From positions 4,340,001 through 4,404,000 of the forward strand of contig CP166298.1 in the NCBI GenBank assembly GCA_041281825.1: a stretch of 64,000 nucleotides of DNA. The letters are read 5' to 3'. Made by a program: the position numbers and the translations under genes. Origin of the DNA: Paenibacillus_D tarimensis_A. Lineage in GTDB: Bacteria; Bacillota; Bacilli; Paenibacillales; Paenibacillaceae. The notes beneath the pieces are model-generated. The model was not told the DNA's origin, searched no databases, and saw only the letters and a program-made list of their open reading frames with translations. Positions 42,221-51,129 of this stretch are shown here, piece by piece; the first letter of the stretch is position 1; each line of letters opens with the position of its first letter.

Positions 42221-43402
42221 CTAAACATCCTTATATTTTTCAGGAATTAAGTCCGATATCGAAAATTCCAGGTAAGGTTTTAGTCCTAATCCGTCGCGGA
42301 ATGAGACATATGACCTCCACTTATTCTCGCGGCCTGTCGACTTGCTTCTAAATGCGCGAATCAGAATGTTTTTCGGCGTATGCTCGGGGTCGATAAATTC
42401 AAGCATCTGGGTCTTATAGCCGACAACCTCAAGCAGCTGCGCGCGTACCGCATCCGTGGCCAATGCGGCAAAACGCTCTTTCAGCAGCCCATGCGATAAC
42501 AGCGGTTCCAGCATATCGTTATCGATTTGTCCGAACGCCTCATGCTGACAGCAAGGAACGGACAAGATGACCGAAGCCTCCCAGCGGACCGCCTTAGCCA
42601 AAGCGGCATCGGTTGCGGTATCGCAAGCGTGCAGTGTAACGACCATGTCGACAGCCGAATGACCTTCATATTCCGCGATATCTCCATGCAGGAAGGTCAG
42701 CCGGTCATATCCCAGCTTGTCCGCAAGCGAAGAGCAGAAGGCAATAACGTCCTTCTTTAAATCGAGTCCGACAACCCGGATGCTGCGCCGCTGCATGATG
42801 GCAAGCAAATGATAAAGTGCAAACGTCAGATACGATTTGCCGCAGCCGAAATCAACGATCGTCAGCTCTTTATCCTGAGGCAAATGAGGAATTACATCGG
42901 ATACGATCTCAAGAAACCGGTTGATTTGCCGGTATTTGTCCTGCTTTTGCGCATGAACCTTGCCGTCCTTCGTCATAATGCCGAGCTCTACCAGAAACGG
43001 CACGGGCGTTCCTTCCTCGAGCACCCTTATTTTTCGGCGGTTGTGCATTCCCACCTCTTTGCGGACGGCCGAAGCCGGCTTGCGAAGCAAGGCAGGCTTT
43101 CCTTTTTTGCTGAACAACAGCTGCACATCCGCGTCCTCCGTTTTGAACAATCCTTGCCTGTACACTCCGTTCAGCAGCCGGACGGCTTTCGCAGCGGCCT
43201 CATCCGGCGACAGATTGTCATGCGTCACCTTGTTAGCGGCATGATATTCAAACTGGTAAAACACACCGTTTTTAAGCTTCACAGGACGAATAACCGTTTT
43301 CGGGACATCTTCTCCGTCTTTACGCCGCAACTGGCTCAGCGTAGCATGAATTAATTGCCGTTCCCGAATCCATTCTTCAACTTGCTGCTCCCAGTTTTCC
43401 AT
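42221..43402 (-). CDS. Class I SAM-dependent methyltransferase (Methyltransf_32-like)
   Basis: A 393-residue protein. The first ~165 residues are a family-specific N-terminal region (MENWEQQVEEWIRERQLIHATLSQLRRK). The SAM-binding fold begins with LTIVDFGCGKSYLTFALYHLL near 180 (glycine-rich motif I), followed by VVGLDLKKDVI (motif II acidic residue), LHGDIAEYEG and VVTLHACDTATDAAL near 260, then SVPCCQHE near 285. The substrate is not evident; relatives have been suggested to act on RNA. ATG at 43402. No operon partner is visible. Confidence 0.85.
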   Translation of the reverse strand: MENWEQQVEEWIRERQLIHATLSQLRRKDGEDVPKTVIRPVKLKNGVFYQFEYHAANKVTHDNLSPDEAAAKAVRLLNGVYRQGLFKTEDADVQLLFSKKGKPALLRKPASAVRKEVGMHNRRKIRVLEEGTPVPFLVELGIMTKDGKVHAQKQDKYRQINRFLEIVSDVIPHLPQDKELTIVDFGCGKSYLTFALYHLLAIMQRRSIRVVGLDLKKDVIAFCSSLADKLGYDRLTFLHGDIAEYEGHSAVDMVVTLHACDTATDAALAKAVRWEASVILSVPCCQHEAFGQIDNDMLEPLLSHGLLKERFAALATDAVRAQLLEVVGYKTQMLEFIDPEHTPKNILIRAFRSKSTGRENKWRSYVSFRDGLGLKPYLEFSISDLIPEKYKDV

Positions 43403-43457
43403 CGTCAGTGTTACGCTCCTTGTCGCTTATTCCGTGTTTCTATAATGATAAGAATTT

Positions 43458-43657
43458 AAAAAGCCCGAATTTCAGCACCGAGGAGATTGGAGAAAGCTAG
43501 GGAATGAGGAGCGGAGCGTAGGCAAAACCTACGTGAGCACCTGAAAGGTTTCTGAAAGAAACCTCGCTTCGTAAGCATATGCTTAAGTCCCGGCTAAATT
43601 CAATATCCGATGTCGGGCTTCATCCTAGGTTACTTCGTGATCAAAAACGGGCTTTTT
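43458..43657. ncRNA. Structured intergenic element bounded by AAAAAGCCCG/CGGGCTTTTT
   Basis: A 200-base stretch between a hydrolase stop and a methyltransferase start is bounded by a perfect 10-base inverted repeat. Inside are hairpins CGTAGG-CAAAA-CCTACG and AGGTTTC-TGAAA-GAAACCT in a GGAGCGGAGCG..GTGAGCACC context. A plus-strand transcript would end in CGGGCTTTTT, so a small RNA with its own terminator is possible; a dispersed intergenic repeat is the other option. Strand is undecided. Confidence 0.45.
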
Positions 43658-44492
43658 AAACAACCTCTAAAGATAAAACGAACTGTGTCAGTGTCTGCGC
43701 CAATGCTTCGGGCTCCTCTATCATTCCCATATGTCCCGACCGCTCCAGCAGGTGCGTCCGGATATTTTCACCTGCTGCGCTGAACGTCCGCTCCGGCGGT
43801 ATGAGCTGATCCGATGCGCCGGCAACGAGCAATACCGGCACATGCGAGCTCCGAAGCACGCCGCCCCGGTCCGGACGTTCCTTCATCCCGAGCGCAGCCG
43901 CCGCAGCAGCATGCTGTGAGGTATGGTATCCGATTTCCTTGATCCGCTGTACTTCCGCCCCCATTGTCGTCACATGAGCCGGCGCAAACAGCTTTGGCAC
44001 CAGTCCGTCGGCGAACACCCGTATACCTTCCATTTTGATGGTACGAACCGCCTTATCGCGGTTTTCCTTCGCCGCTTGTACGTCGGGGTAAGAAGTGGAG
44101 TGTACAAGCGACAGACCGTTAAACCGTTCCGCGTCCCGCTCTGCCGCAGCCAGCGTGACATATCCTCCAAGAGAATGTCCAATCAGACAAGCTCTGTCAA
44201 TGCCAAGCCCGTTCAATAATCCCAGCACATCTTCCGCGAAGCTCTCCATGGAATAAATATCTTCCTTAGGCGCGTCGGAGGAGCCATGTCCGCGCAAGTC
44301 AGGCGCAATGACACGGCATGTGGTCTCAAGGAGGGGAACCACTTTACTCCAATAAGCGGAACTGCCGCAATAACCGTGGAGCAGCACAGCCGTTCGTGAA
44401 CCGTGTTCCGTGTTCATCCCGCTGTCGTAATAGGCCAGCTCGTGACCCCCTGCCAGTATATGGATGTGATTCGCGATCGAATGTTCATTCAT
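43656..44492 (-). CDS. Alpha/beta hydrolase
   Basis: A 278-residue protein of the alpha/beta hydrolase fold. HGYCGSSAYW near residue 38 is the oxyanion loop (HG), LIGHSLGGYVTLAAAE near 104 holds the nucleophile Ser elbow GHSLGG, LLVAGASDQLIPP near 223 the acid Asp, and ERSGHMGMIEEP near 252 the catalytic His. The family includes esterases and haloperoxidase-like enzymes, so the substrate is unknown. ATG at 44492 begins 6 bases after the yyaC stop, so the two genes are likely cotranscribed. The stop overlaps the structured element. Confidence 0.88.
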   Translation of the reverse strand: MNEHSIANHIHILAGGHELAYYDSGMNTEHGSRTAVLLHGYCGSSAYWSKVVPLLETTCRVIAPDLRGHGSSDAPKEDIYSMESFAEDVLGLLNGLGIDRACLIGHSLGGYVTLAAAERDAERFNGLSLVHSTSYPDVQAAKENRDKAVRTIKMEGIRVFADGLVPKLFAPAHVTTMGAEVQRIKEIGYHTSQHAAAAAALGMKERPDRGGVLRSSHVPVLLVAGASDQLIPPERTFSAAGENIRTHLLERSGHMGMIEEPEALAQTLTQFVLSLEVV

Positions 44493-44498
44493 GATCCA

Positions 44499-45104
44499 TC
44501 AGCCCCGTCCTTCAAATTTGTCTGCTTCGAACCATGCGGCAAACACAGCTTCCGCTAGCGTATCCGCCATTCGCATGACAGCATGAAGTGAAGTCGTCTG
44601 CAGCGCCGCATACGGTTTCGGCCCAAATACATTAACGACGCCGGCAATGCTATAGTTGCCCACTTCCGGCATATTAGCGCCTAACGCCTCTGCCGGTACA
44701 AGCGGACCGTCGGCGACCAAATAAGCTCCGACCGATTCCGGCCTGCCGAGACAGGCATCGACGGCGATAACTGTTTTATCCGGCGGCAGCCCCGCTATCG
44801 CTTGCGGCAGACGCTTCGCATCGCATGGATCGTTTAATGTGCCAATGACATAGCGCCAGCCTTGTCCGGCTAACTTTGCCCCAACTAACGGACCGAAGGC
44901 ATCGCCGGTGGAACGGTCGCTCCCGATGCATAAAAACAGAATTTCATCCTTATCCGGATAACGTGCGGCAATCCCGGCCATAAATTGTGCGAGCCCCGTA
45001 CCATCCGTACGCTTCGCTCCTGTTCCGCGAAATTGCTTGTTTGCATGAAGGCTCTGGCGATTCTCAATTCCGCCAATGCCGGGATCACTCCAAACTGGTT
45101 TCAT
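44499..45104 (-). CDS. yyaC: Sporulation protein YyaC (HybD/Gpr-like fold)
   Basis: A 201-residue protein. LFLCIGSDRSTGDAFGPLVGAKL near residue 48, VIGTLNDPCDAKRL near 75, VIAVDACLGRPESVGAYLVADGPL near 100 and GVVNVFGPKPYAALQTTSLH near 155 are the conserved blocks of the Spore_YyaC family, which resembles the HybD/GPR protease fold. Function is unclear; it is expressed during sporulation in Bacillus. ATG at 45104 has AAGGGGG upstream. Together with cmpA it marks an endospore former. Alpha/beta hydrolase follows. Confidence 0.9.
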   Translation of the reverse strand: MKPVWSDPGIGGIENRQSLHANKQFRGTGAKRTDGTGLAQFMAGIAARYPDKDEILFLCIGSDRSTGDAFGPLVGAKLAGQGWRYVIGTLNDPCDAKRLPQAIAGLPPDKTVIAVDACLGRPESVGAYLVADGPLVPAEALGANMPEVGNYSIAGVVNVFGPKPYAALQTTSLHAVMRMADTLAEAVFAAWFEADKFEGRG

Positions 45105-45251
45105 CCGGATAACCCCCTTATTATTTCGATAAGACTTCCTCTACGATACATTGTACCTGAATCGGGCAGCGGCCTGCAATTAATGGATACCCGGCCCCAA
45201 TCATGTTAAAATAAAAGGAGATGACGGTCCGAGGAAGGGTGAAGAGTAACG

Positions 45252-45479
45252 ATGACAAACTTAAACGAAGCTAATCAGCAAAATGTTGAATTTATGATCG
45301 AAGCCATTAAATCGAAATTAAAAATGGCGACCGGAGCCGCGATGCAAGCTTCGCATTTCAGGGTAGAACAGTACGAGGATATTAAAGACTTATATGAAGT
45401 TATCGCGGAAAAAGAGAAGTTCAGCATAAGCGAGGTTGAAGCGTTCGTTTCCGAGTTGGGAAAATTGCGAAGCAAATAA
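45252..45479 (+). CDS. DUF1128 family small protein
   Basis: A 75-residue protein: MTNLNEANQQNVEFMIEAIKSKLKMATGAAMQASHFRVEQYEDIKDLYEVIAEKEKFSISEVEAFVSELGKLR. This is the whole-length pattern of the DUF1128 family of Bacillota (all-helical, no known function). The ATG at 45252 has GGAAGGG upstream. It is convergent with the next gene; a GC-rich hairpin lies between. Confidence 0.88.
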   Translation: MTNLNEANQQNVEFMIEAIKSKLKMATGAAMQASHFRVEQYEDIKDLYEVIAEKEKFSISEVEAFVSELGKLRSK

Positions 45480-45534
45480 TCGCCATATACTACCATTATT
45501 TATCACTATTCGACATTTTTTATGAACGGACAAA

Positions 45535-45563
45535 CGGCTGCAGCAATGAAAGCGCTGCAGCCG
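45535..45563. terminator. GC-rich hairpin between convergent genes
   Basis: CGGCTGCAGC pairs with GCTGCAGCCG around a 9-base loop; on the minus strand TTTG follows. A weak terminator for both the DUF1128 gene and the facing gene is inferred. Confidence 0.6.
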
Positions 45564-45589
45564 CTGTTCGGCAAAAAGAAGTCCCTCGC

Positions 45590-46030
45590 TTATTCCGTTT
45601 CCGAATGGATATCTGAAGTAAGCGTCAAACAAACCTTGATCCGCTTATGTTCGCCTCGGAGAAAATGAGCCACCCGCTCCAGCTTATCCGCAATTTCCGG
45701 TCCGCTGAGCGAAATATTGAGCTCGTAATCGAAATGATCCTCCCGTTTGCTCGGGGCCTCTACGGCCGGGGCGGTGTAGCCGAATGCCGGATCGGTTCCC
45801 GTACGCGAAGGCAGCAATTGTTCGGGAAAAAACTTGTCCGATTTGTTGACCACCCGATCGTAGATCCGCAGCTTCTTCAGCAGCATATAATATTGCGCGG
45901 AATGCTTGAAGCCCCATGCTTCCCGAATATCCTTAAGCGTATATTCCGCTTTCCAGCGTTTCAGCCTTTCCACCTGCTCATCGGTATCCAAGCTCATGAA
46001 ATCATCAAGCGCCATAATCTGTGTGGACAT
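45590..46030 (-). CDS. Unknown protein with HTH-like N-terminus
   Basis: A 146-residue acidic protein I do not recognise. The N-terminal part (DEQVERLKRWKAEYTLKDIREAWGFKHSAQYYMLLKKLRIYDRVV) looks like a small helix-turn-helix, while the C-terminal part (FDYELNISLSGPEIADKLERVAHFLRGEHKRIKVCLTLTSD) is alpha/beta and ends in a charged tail. A DNA-binding role is possible but only inferred. ATG at 46030 has GGAGGCGAAG upstream, a good ribosome site. It is a separate transcript, upstream of nothing on its strand. Confidence 0.75.
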   Translation of the reverse strand: MSTQIMALDDFMSLDTDEQVERLKRWKAEYTLKDIREAWGFKHSAQYYMLLKKLRIYDRVVNKSDKFFPEQLLPSRTGTDPAFGYTAPAVEAPSKREDHFDYELNISLSGPEIADKLERVAHFLRGEHKRIKVCLTLTSDIHSETE

Positions 46031-46136
46031 TACTTCGCCTCCAATACGATAACTTTTGTTTCTATATATTTCGAGAATTATTTCGATATTCCTCCAAACA
46101 TTTTATATAATTTTATATAAATAATGACAATGGAAA

Positions 46137-46176
46137 CAAAAAGAACTCTGAATGCGCAGTTGCACCCAGAATTCTT
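46137..46176 (-). terminator. Rho-independent terminator of the galKET operon
   Basis: On the minus strand AAGAATTCTG pairs with CAGAGTTCTT (one mismatch), with an inner GTGC/GCGC region, and is followed by TTTG. It lies 22 bases after the galT stop. Confidence 0.8.
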
Positions 46177-46198
46177 ATTTGCGATGTTTTTGTCACTG

Positions 46199-47812
46199 TT
46201 ACCGGCGTTTCTCGGTCAATCCGATAGCCGTCAGGAATCTGCGGAATGCCGCTTGACCGTCCTCCGTTCGTTTGTAGACGCCGGCGTTCTCGAGAACGTT
46301 CTGAAACTTCTTCCCGACCTCGTCCTTCAAGACAGACTCGGCTTCCTCCGAGGCCATTGCCGTTCCGAATCGGGCGGTCAATTCCTCTATCCACGCGGCA
46401 TGGCTCCGGAGGGGATTTCCTTCGTCCCGAAAATCAGCCGCATCCGCCTTCGTCTCTCCCGTCAAGATACGGGCGATCTGCTCCAGCTCCGACTTCAATC
46501 TTCCGGGCAGGACGGCCAGCCCCATCACTTCAATCAGGCCGATATTTTCCTTCTTGATGTGATGCAGGTGACGATGCGGATGAAAGATCCCGTCCGGATG
46601 CTCCTCGCTCGTCCGGTTGTTCCGAAGAACCAGATCCAATTCATATGTCCCGTTATCCCGAAGCCGGGCAATCGGGGTTACCGTATTGTGGGGAACTGCT
46701 CCGTCACGAGTCTGAGACGAAGCCAGAATGCCTGCTTCCGGATCGCTGTAGCCGCGCCAAGCGTCGAATACCAGCTCCGCTGCCGCAAGCAGCTGCTCCT
46801 TGCTTGTGCTGTCTAGACGGATGACGGACATCGGCCATTTTACAATGCTGAACGTGACGCCGCTGAGCGACGGGCTTGTAAACGAGACTTCACGGGACGC
46901 CGTTTCCATTGCAAAGGTGTGACGGCCTGCCTGAAAATGGTCGTGATTCAAGATCGAACCGCCGACGATCGGCAGGTCGGCATTCGAACCGATGAAGTAG
47001 TGCGGGAACTGCTCCACGAAATCGAGAAGCCGCTCGAACGTTGCACCCGATATTTTCATCGGCGTATGCCTGCCCGCGAACACGATGCTGTGCTCATTGT
47101 AATAGACATAAGGCGAATATTGGAAATACCACGGTTCATTCCGGAGCTTGAGCGGAAGCACCCGCAAATTTTGCCGGGCGGGATGATCCGCTCTTCCCGC
47201 ATATCCGACGTTGTCGGCACAGAGCAGACATTTCGGATACCTGCCCTGCGGCATCGTCTTCAGCAGAGCGATTTCTTTCGGATCCTTCTCCGGTTTGGAC
47301 AGATTGATTGTCATGTCGAGGTTGCCGTACTCCGTCTCGTGCTGCCATACGACGTTTTTGCGGATCCGGTCCATTCGAATATAGTTCGAATCGATATTCA
47401 GCTTGTAAAAGGCATCCGTAGCCGACTGCATCCCTTCCGTCCTCGCAGTCCGGTGGAACCGTTCGGCCGCCTCCGAAGGCCGCGGCATGATAAGGCCCAT
47501 GATCCGCGCATCCAGCAAATCCCGCCAAGTCGTTGTGTTGTCCGGGATCAGTCCGATTTCGGCACCGTAATCAAGCAGCGCTTCAAGCGCTTCGAGCGGA
47601 TTCACCGGCGCCTCGCCCGGAAGTCCGCTCTCAAGCGGTTCCGTGAACCGAAACAGGTCAAGCAATGCGTTACGGGCAAAACAGACATCAAGCGGTGCGA
47701 TCATATCATTGGCAAGCCCGAACAACACCAGCTGTTCAATATGAAGCAGCGCTCCTTGTGCAGCCGCAGACTGTGCGGGCGAGCCTGCTTTCGCCGTTAC
47801 TTCCTCCGTCAT
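46199..47812 (-). CDS. galT: Galactose-1-phosphate uridylyltransferase (class II)
   Basis: A 537-residue enzyme that exchanges UMP between UDP-glucose and galactose-1-phosphate in the Leloir pathway. The length and N-terminal helical domain (LVLFGLANDMIAPLDVCFARNALLDLFRF) are those of the Bacillota class II form. NHDHFQAGRH near residue 305 is the catalytic HxHxQ motif, with the first His as nucleophile-side residue. CLLCADNVGYAGRADHPARQNLR near 200 is the nucleotide-binding region. ATG at 47812 has AGGGGGTC upstream. It is the last gene of galK-galE-galT with a 25-base gap to galE. Confidence 0.96.
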   Translation of the reverse strand: MTEEVTAKAGSPAQSAAAQGALLHIEQLVLFGLANDMIAPLDVCFARNALLDLFRFTEPLESGLPGEAPVNPLEALEALLDYGAEIGLIPDNTTTWRDLLDARIMGLIMPRPSEAAERFHRTARTEGMQSATDAFYKLNIDSNYIRMDRIRKNVVWQHETEYGNLDMTINLSKPEKDPKEIALLKTMPQGRYPKCLLCADNVGYAGRADHPARQNLRVLPLKLRNEPWYFQYSPYVYYNEHSIVFAGRHTPMKISGATFERLLDFVEQFPHYFIGSNADLPIVGGSILNHDHFQAGRHTFAMETASREVSFTSPSLSGVTFSIVKWPMSVIRLDSTSKEQLLAAAELVFDAWRGYSDPEAGILASSQTRDGAVPHNTVTPIARLRDNGTYELDLVLRNNRTSEEHPDGIFHPHRHLHHIKKENIGLIEVMGLAVLPGRLKSELEQIARILTGETKADAADFRDEGNPLRSHAAWIEELTARFGTAMASEEAESVLKDEVGKKFQNVLENAGVYKRTEDGQAAFRRFLTAIGLTEKRR

Positions 47813-47837
47813 TATGCCGACCCCCTCTCTTCGTTTT

Positions 47838-48830
47838 CTATTTCCCGCTGCCGTATCCGTCGGGATTTTCTAAGTGCCAATTCCACGCACTTTGAATGAT
47901 GTTATCCAGCCGGCTGCGGCTGGGGTTCCATCCGAGCTCCTCGCGGGCTTTGGCGGAGGATGCCACCAGCACCGCCGGGTCGCCGGCGCGTCTTACTTCG
48001 ACTGCAACCGGAATGTCACGGCCGGTCACCTCGCGAGCAACCCCGATAACTTCCTTCACCGAGAAGCCTTGCCCGTTGCCCAGATTGTATACGGCGCTGT
48101 CCGCACCGCTGCGCAGACGGTTCACCGCAAGCACATGAGCATCTGCCAAATCGCTGACGTGAATGTAATCGCGGATACACGTTCCGTCCGGAGTAGCATA
48201 GTCATCGCCGAATATGGAGATATGAGGGCGCTTGCCCAGCGCGGCCTCCAGGACGATCGGTATGAGATGCGTTTCCGGGTCGTGATCCTCGCCGATTTTG
48301 CCGTTTTCATGCGCTCCGGCCGCATTAAAGTAACGGAGTGACACATATTTAATGCCGTGAGCGGTATCGAACCATTTCATCATTTTCTCCATCGCAAGCT
48401 TCGTTTCTCCGTAAGCGTTCGTCGGAAGCGTCCGGTCTTGTTCGCCGATCGGCACGTTTTCCGGTTCCCCGTATGTGGCGGCTGTCGATGAGAAGACAAT
48501 TTTCCGTACGCCGTATTCGTTCATCTTTTCAAGCAGACACAGCGTTCCGTACACGTTGTTGTGGTAATATTTACCGGGAAGCTTCATACTCTCGCCGACG
48601 AGCGAGTTTGCCGCAAAATGAATGACCGAATCAATCTCGTTTTCTTTAAACACCTTATCCAAGAAGGCCTCGTCACGCAAATCGCCCTCATACAGCTTGC
48701 CGCCAAGCACCGCTTCGCGGTGGCCTTGCTGCAGATTATCGACAACGACAATGTCCTCTCCGCGCTCCAGCAGCGCGGCTACGGTATGGGAGCCGATATA
48801 ACCGGCCCCTCCGGTAACCAATACAGCCAT
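47838..48830 (-). CDS. galE: UDP-glucose 4-epimerase
   Basis: A 330-residue short-chain-dehydrogenase-type epimerase that interconverts UDP-galactose and UDP-glucose. VLVTGGAGYIGSH near residue 3 is the NAD-binding GxxGxxG, SSTAATYGEP near 122 has the catalytic Ser/Thr, and AYGETKLAMEKM near 147 the YxxxK pair. ATG at 48830 has GAGAGGAG upstream and is preferred over TTG at 48836. It lies between galK and galT, gaps of 48 and 25 bases, as expected for one operon. Confidence 0.96.
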   Translation of the reverse strand: MAVLVTGGAGYIGSHTVAALLERGEDIVVVDNLQQGHREAVLGGKLYEGDLRDEAFLDKVFKENEIDSVIHFAANSLVGESMKLPGKYYHNNVYGTLCLLEKMNEYGVRKIVFSSTAATYGEPENVPIGEQDRTLPTNAYGETKLAMEKMMKWFDTAHGIKYVSLRYFNAAGAHENGKIGEDHDPETHLIPIVLEAALGKRPHISIFGDDYATPDGTCIRDYIHVSDLADAHVLAVNRLRSGADSAVYNLGNGQGFSVKEVIGVAREVTGRDIPVAVEVRRAGDPAVLVASSAKAREELGWNPSRSRLDNIIQSAWNWHLENPDGYGSGK

Positions 48831-48878
48831 CTCCAATCTCTCCTCTCTATTATTAAAAGATTATACCCGATCCTTCCC

Positions 48879-50051
48879 TTATGCCAGCTTCTCTACGCCG
48901 TTTCCGATGGAACATACGTAAAATGCGGCTTCAAGTCCCGTCGCTTCCCGGTAGCTGCGTCCGACTTCATCGATGAAGCGCTCTACGCTGTCTTCATGCA
49001 CCAATGAAACCGTGCAGCCCCCGAAGCCCGCTCCCGTCATCCGGGAACCGAGCACCCCGGGCACTTGGCGCGCCGCATCCACCATCGCATCTAGCTCCGG
49101 CCCGGTTACTTCATAAAGGTCGCGCAGCGAATCGTGCGACTCGTTCATGAACCGGCCGAACGTCTCCAGATCGTCCTGTTTCAGGGCCGCTACGGAGCGA
49201 ACGACACGGTCGATTTCTTCTACGACGTGGCGCGCCCGGCCCCGGACAACGTCGCTCCGGATGAGACCGGCATTTGCGTTGAAATCCTCCACACTGATTT
49301 GTCCGAGCAGCCCAAGCTGCGGGAACTTTGATCGAAGATCCTCTACCGCCTGCTCACACTCGCCGCGGCGTTCGTTATATTTGGAATCCACCAATCCGCG
49401 GCGTTTGTTCGTATTGCCGATGACAAGCTTGTAACTGCCGCTGTTGAACGGAACCAGCTCATACTTGAGCGTATCGCACATCAGCAAAATCGCATGGTCT
49501 TTTTTGCCGTTCGCAACCGCAAACTGGTCCATGATGCCGCATTTTACGCCGTTGAATTCATTTTCCGATTTTTGCGCCAATTGAGCGATTTCCACCGTGT
49601 CCGTCGGGTGTCCGCTTAAGTGCAGCAGCGCGTAAGCCGTCACTACTTCTATGGAAGCCGAGGACGACAAGCCCGAGCCGTTCGGAATTTCGCCGTGGTA
49701 GAGCAGATCGAAGCCGCATGGAAGCGCATATCCGCGCGATTCAAGCTCGTTCACGATTCCTTTCGGGTAATTCATCCAATTGTCCGCTTCATCATACGTT
49801 ATGTTATCAATGGACAATACCTTGCAAAGTTCGAAGTTCGTTGAAGCCAAGCCGAGACTATTGTCCTCCCGCTCGCGAATAAGAAGCGTCGTGCCGAACG
49901 TTAAAGCTGCCGGAAATACATAACCGCCGTTATAATCGGTATGCTCTCCGATCAAATTCACCCGGCCGGGTGAATGAAAGACATGAATGCCTTGTTCCGT
50001 ACCGCCGTAAAGTTCCAGAAATCGTTGTTTCAGCTCTTGTACATTAGCCAT
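48879..50051 (-). CDS. galK: Galactokinase
   Basis: A 390-residue GHMP kinase that phosphorylates galactose at C1. GRVNLIGEHTDYNGGYVFP near residue 28 is the galactokinase signature, PNGSGLSSSASIEV near 118 is the ATP-binding GHMP loop, and SRMTGAGFGGCTVSLV near 335 is the third motif. Start taken as ATG at 50051; GTG at 50057 is an equal alternative since GAGGAAG lies upstream of both. First gene of galKET; divergent from an AraC regulator that likely controls it. Galactose could come from the GH35 enzyme of the second sugar locus. Confidence 0.96.
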   Translation of the reverse strand: MANVQELKQRFLELYGGTEQGIHVFHSPGRVNLIGEHTDYNGGYVFPAALTFGTTLLIREREDNSLGLASTNFELCKVLSIDNITYDEADNWMNYPKGIVNELESRGYALPCGFDLLYHGEIPNGSGLSSSASIEVVTAYALLHLSGHPTDTVEIAQLAQKSENEFNGVKCGIMDQFAVANGKKDHAILLMCDTLKYELVPFNSGSYKLVIGNTNKRRGLVDSKYNERRGECEQAVEDLRSKFPQLGLLGQISVEDFNANAGLIRSDVVRGRARHVVEEIDRVVRSVAALKQDDLETFGRFMNESHDSLRDLYEVTGPELDAMVDAARQVPGVLGSRMTGAGFGGCTVSLVHEDSVERFIDEVGRSYREATGLEAAFYVCSIGNGVEKLA

Positions 50052-50265
50052 GTCCACACCATCTTCCTCTTAAAAATTATGAACGTCTCTCTTCTCACAG
50101 TATAGACGATATAGATCGGAAGAGAAATGGCTTGATGTGAAAAATACATGGAATTATGTGACTTGAGGTGAGGCATTTCGGAAATAAATATGATAAAATC
50201 CAATCATAACCGCACTCGAAATCCAACATTTATCATTCGTGCGTTTGATTCAAGGGGGCCGTAGT
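50052..50265. promoter_or_regulatory. Divergent promoter region galK / AraC regulator
   Basis: A 214-base AT-rich gap. On the plus strand AATATGATAAAAT near 50187-50199 is a possible -10, and AAGGGGG at 50252-50258 is the regulator's ribosome site. The AraC-type product of the plus-strand gene probably binds here. No clear operator is seen. Confidence 0.45.
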
Positions 50266-51129
50266 ATGGAGAAGGAAATGACCTATTTCGTCGTATCAAA
50301 TCCGATTTCGATTGAGCGGGGCAGCTTAAATGTATTATTTACCGGGGAAAGCCAGACGACTCCGTCGCATCGGCTCGGCCCGAAGGTTTATGACTTTTAC
50401 CTTATGCATTACGTATTGTCGGGCAAAGGAACCTTTACATGCATGCAGACCGATTATGAAGTGAAGCCTGGTCAGACCTTTCTGATCGAACCTGAACAGC
50501 TCGTGAGCTACGTTTCGGATGAAGCGGATCCCTGGCATTACCGGTGGGTGGCATTCGCCGGAACGGAAGCCGCCGCTTTAGTGAAATCGGTCGGCTTCAG
50601 CGCCGCGAATCCGGTGGCCGACAGCGAGGGCAACAGACGGATGGGATTATGGTTTCGCAGAATTCAGGAGACATTCAGAAAAAGGAGAACTTCGTCGCAT
50701 CTGCAATCCGCGGGCTATTTGCAGCTTTTGCTGGCCGAGCTGCAAGAAGCGATGGCGGACCGGTCGCCCGAATCGCTTCGTCCCGGCGGCGAAGGCGAGC
50801 GGCTTATTCAACAAATCGTTCACTATTTATCCACGCAATACGCCGAACCGATATCCATCGAACGAATGGCGGAATCGCTCGGATATAATCGCGCTTACCT
50901 TTCCCGGATCTTCAAACAGCGCACCGGCATGACGCCGGTCACGTTCCTGCTTAAGCTGCGCATCGACAAAGCGAGGCAGCTGCTGCGGGAGCGGTTGGAG
51001 CTGACCGTGGAGCAGATCGCCGCTTCGGTGGGCTTTCAGGATCCGCTTTACTTCTCCAAGCAGTTCCGCCGATTGTACGGGATGGCGCCGACCGCTTACC
51101 GTGAATCGATGCGCAATAGACTAACTTAA
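50266..51129 (+). CDS. AraC-family regulator with cupin sensor (galactose-type)
   Basis: A 287-residue protein. The N-terminal half is an AraC-type cupin (LGPKVYDFYLMHYVLSGKGTFTCMQTDYEVKPGQTFLIEP near residue 30) and the C-terminal half a double helix-turn-helix (EPISIERMAESLGYNRAYLSRIFKQRTGMTPVTFLLKLRI near 205 and LTVEQIAASVGFQDPLYFSKQFRRLYGMAPTAYR near 255). It is of the cytoplasmic sugar-responsive type, like RafR/MsmR. ATG at 50266 has AAGGGGG upstream, rather than 50239. It faces galKET, so galactose or an alpha-galactoside control is inferred. Confidence 0.9.
   Translation: MEKEMTYFVVSNPISIERGSLNVLFTGESQTTPSHRLGPKVYDFYLMHYVLSGKGTFTCMQTDYEVKPGQTFLIEPEQLVSYVSDEADPWHYRWVAFAGTEAAALVKSVGFSAANPVADSEGNRRMGLWFRRIQETFRKRRTSSHLQSAGYLQLLLAELQEAMADRSPESLRPGGEGERLIQQIVHYLSTQYAEPISIERMAESLGYNRAYLSRIFKQRTGMTPVTFLLKLRIDKARQLLRERLELTVEQIAASVGFQDPLYFSKQFRRLYGMAPTAYRESMRNRLT

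Noticed and set aside
46919..47899. Long plus-strand frame of 326 codons
   Set aside because: Antisense to galT, which has full catalytic motifs.
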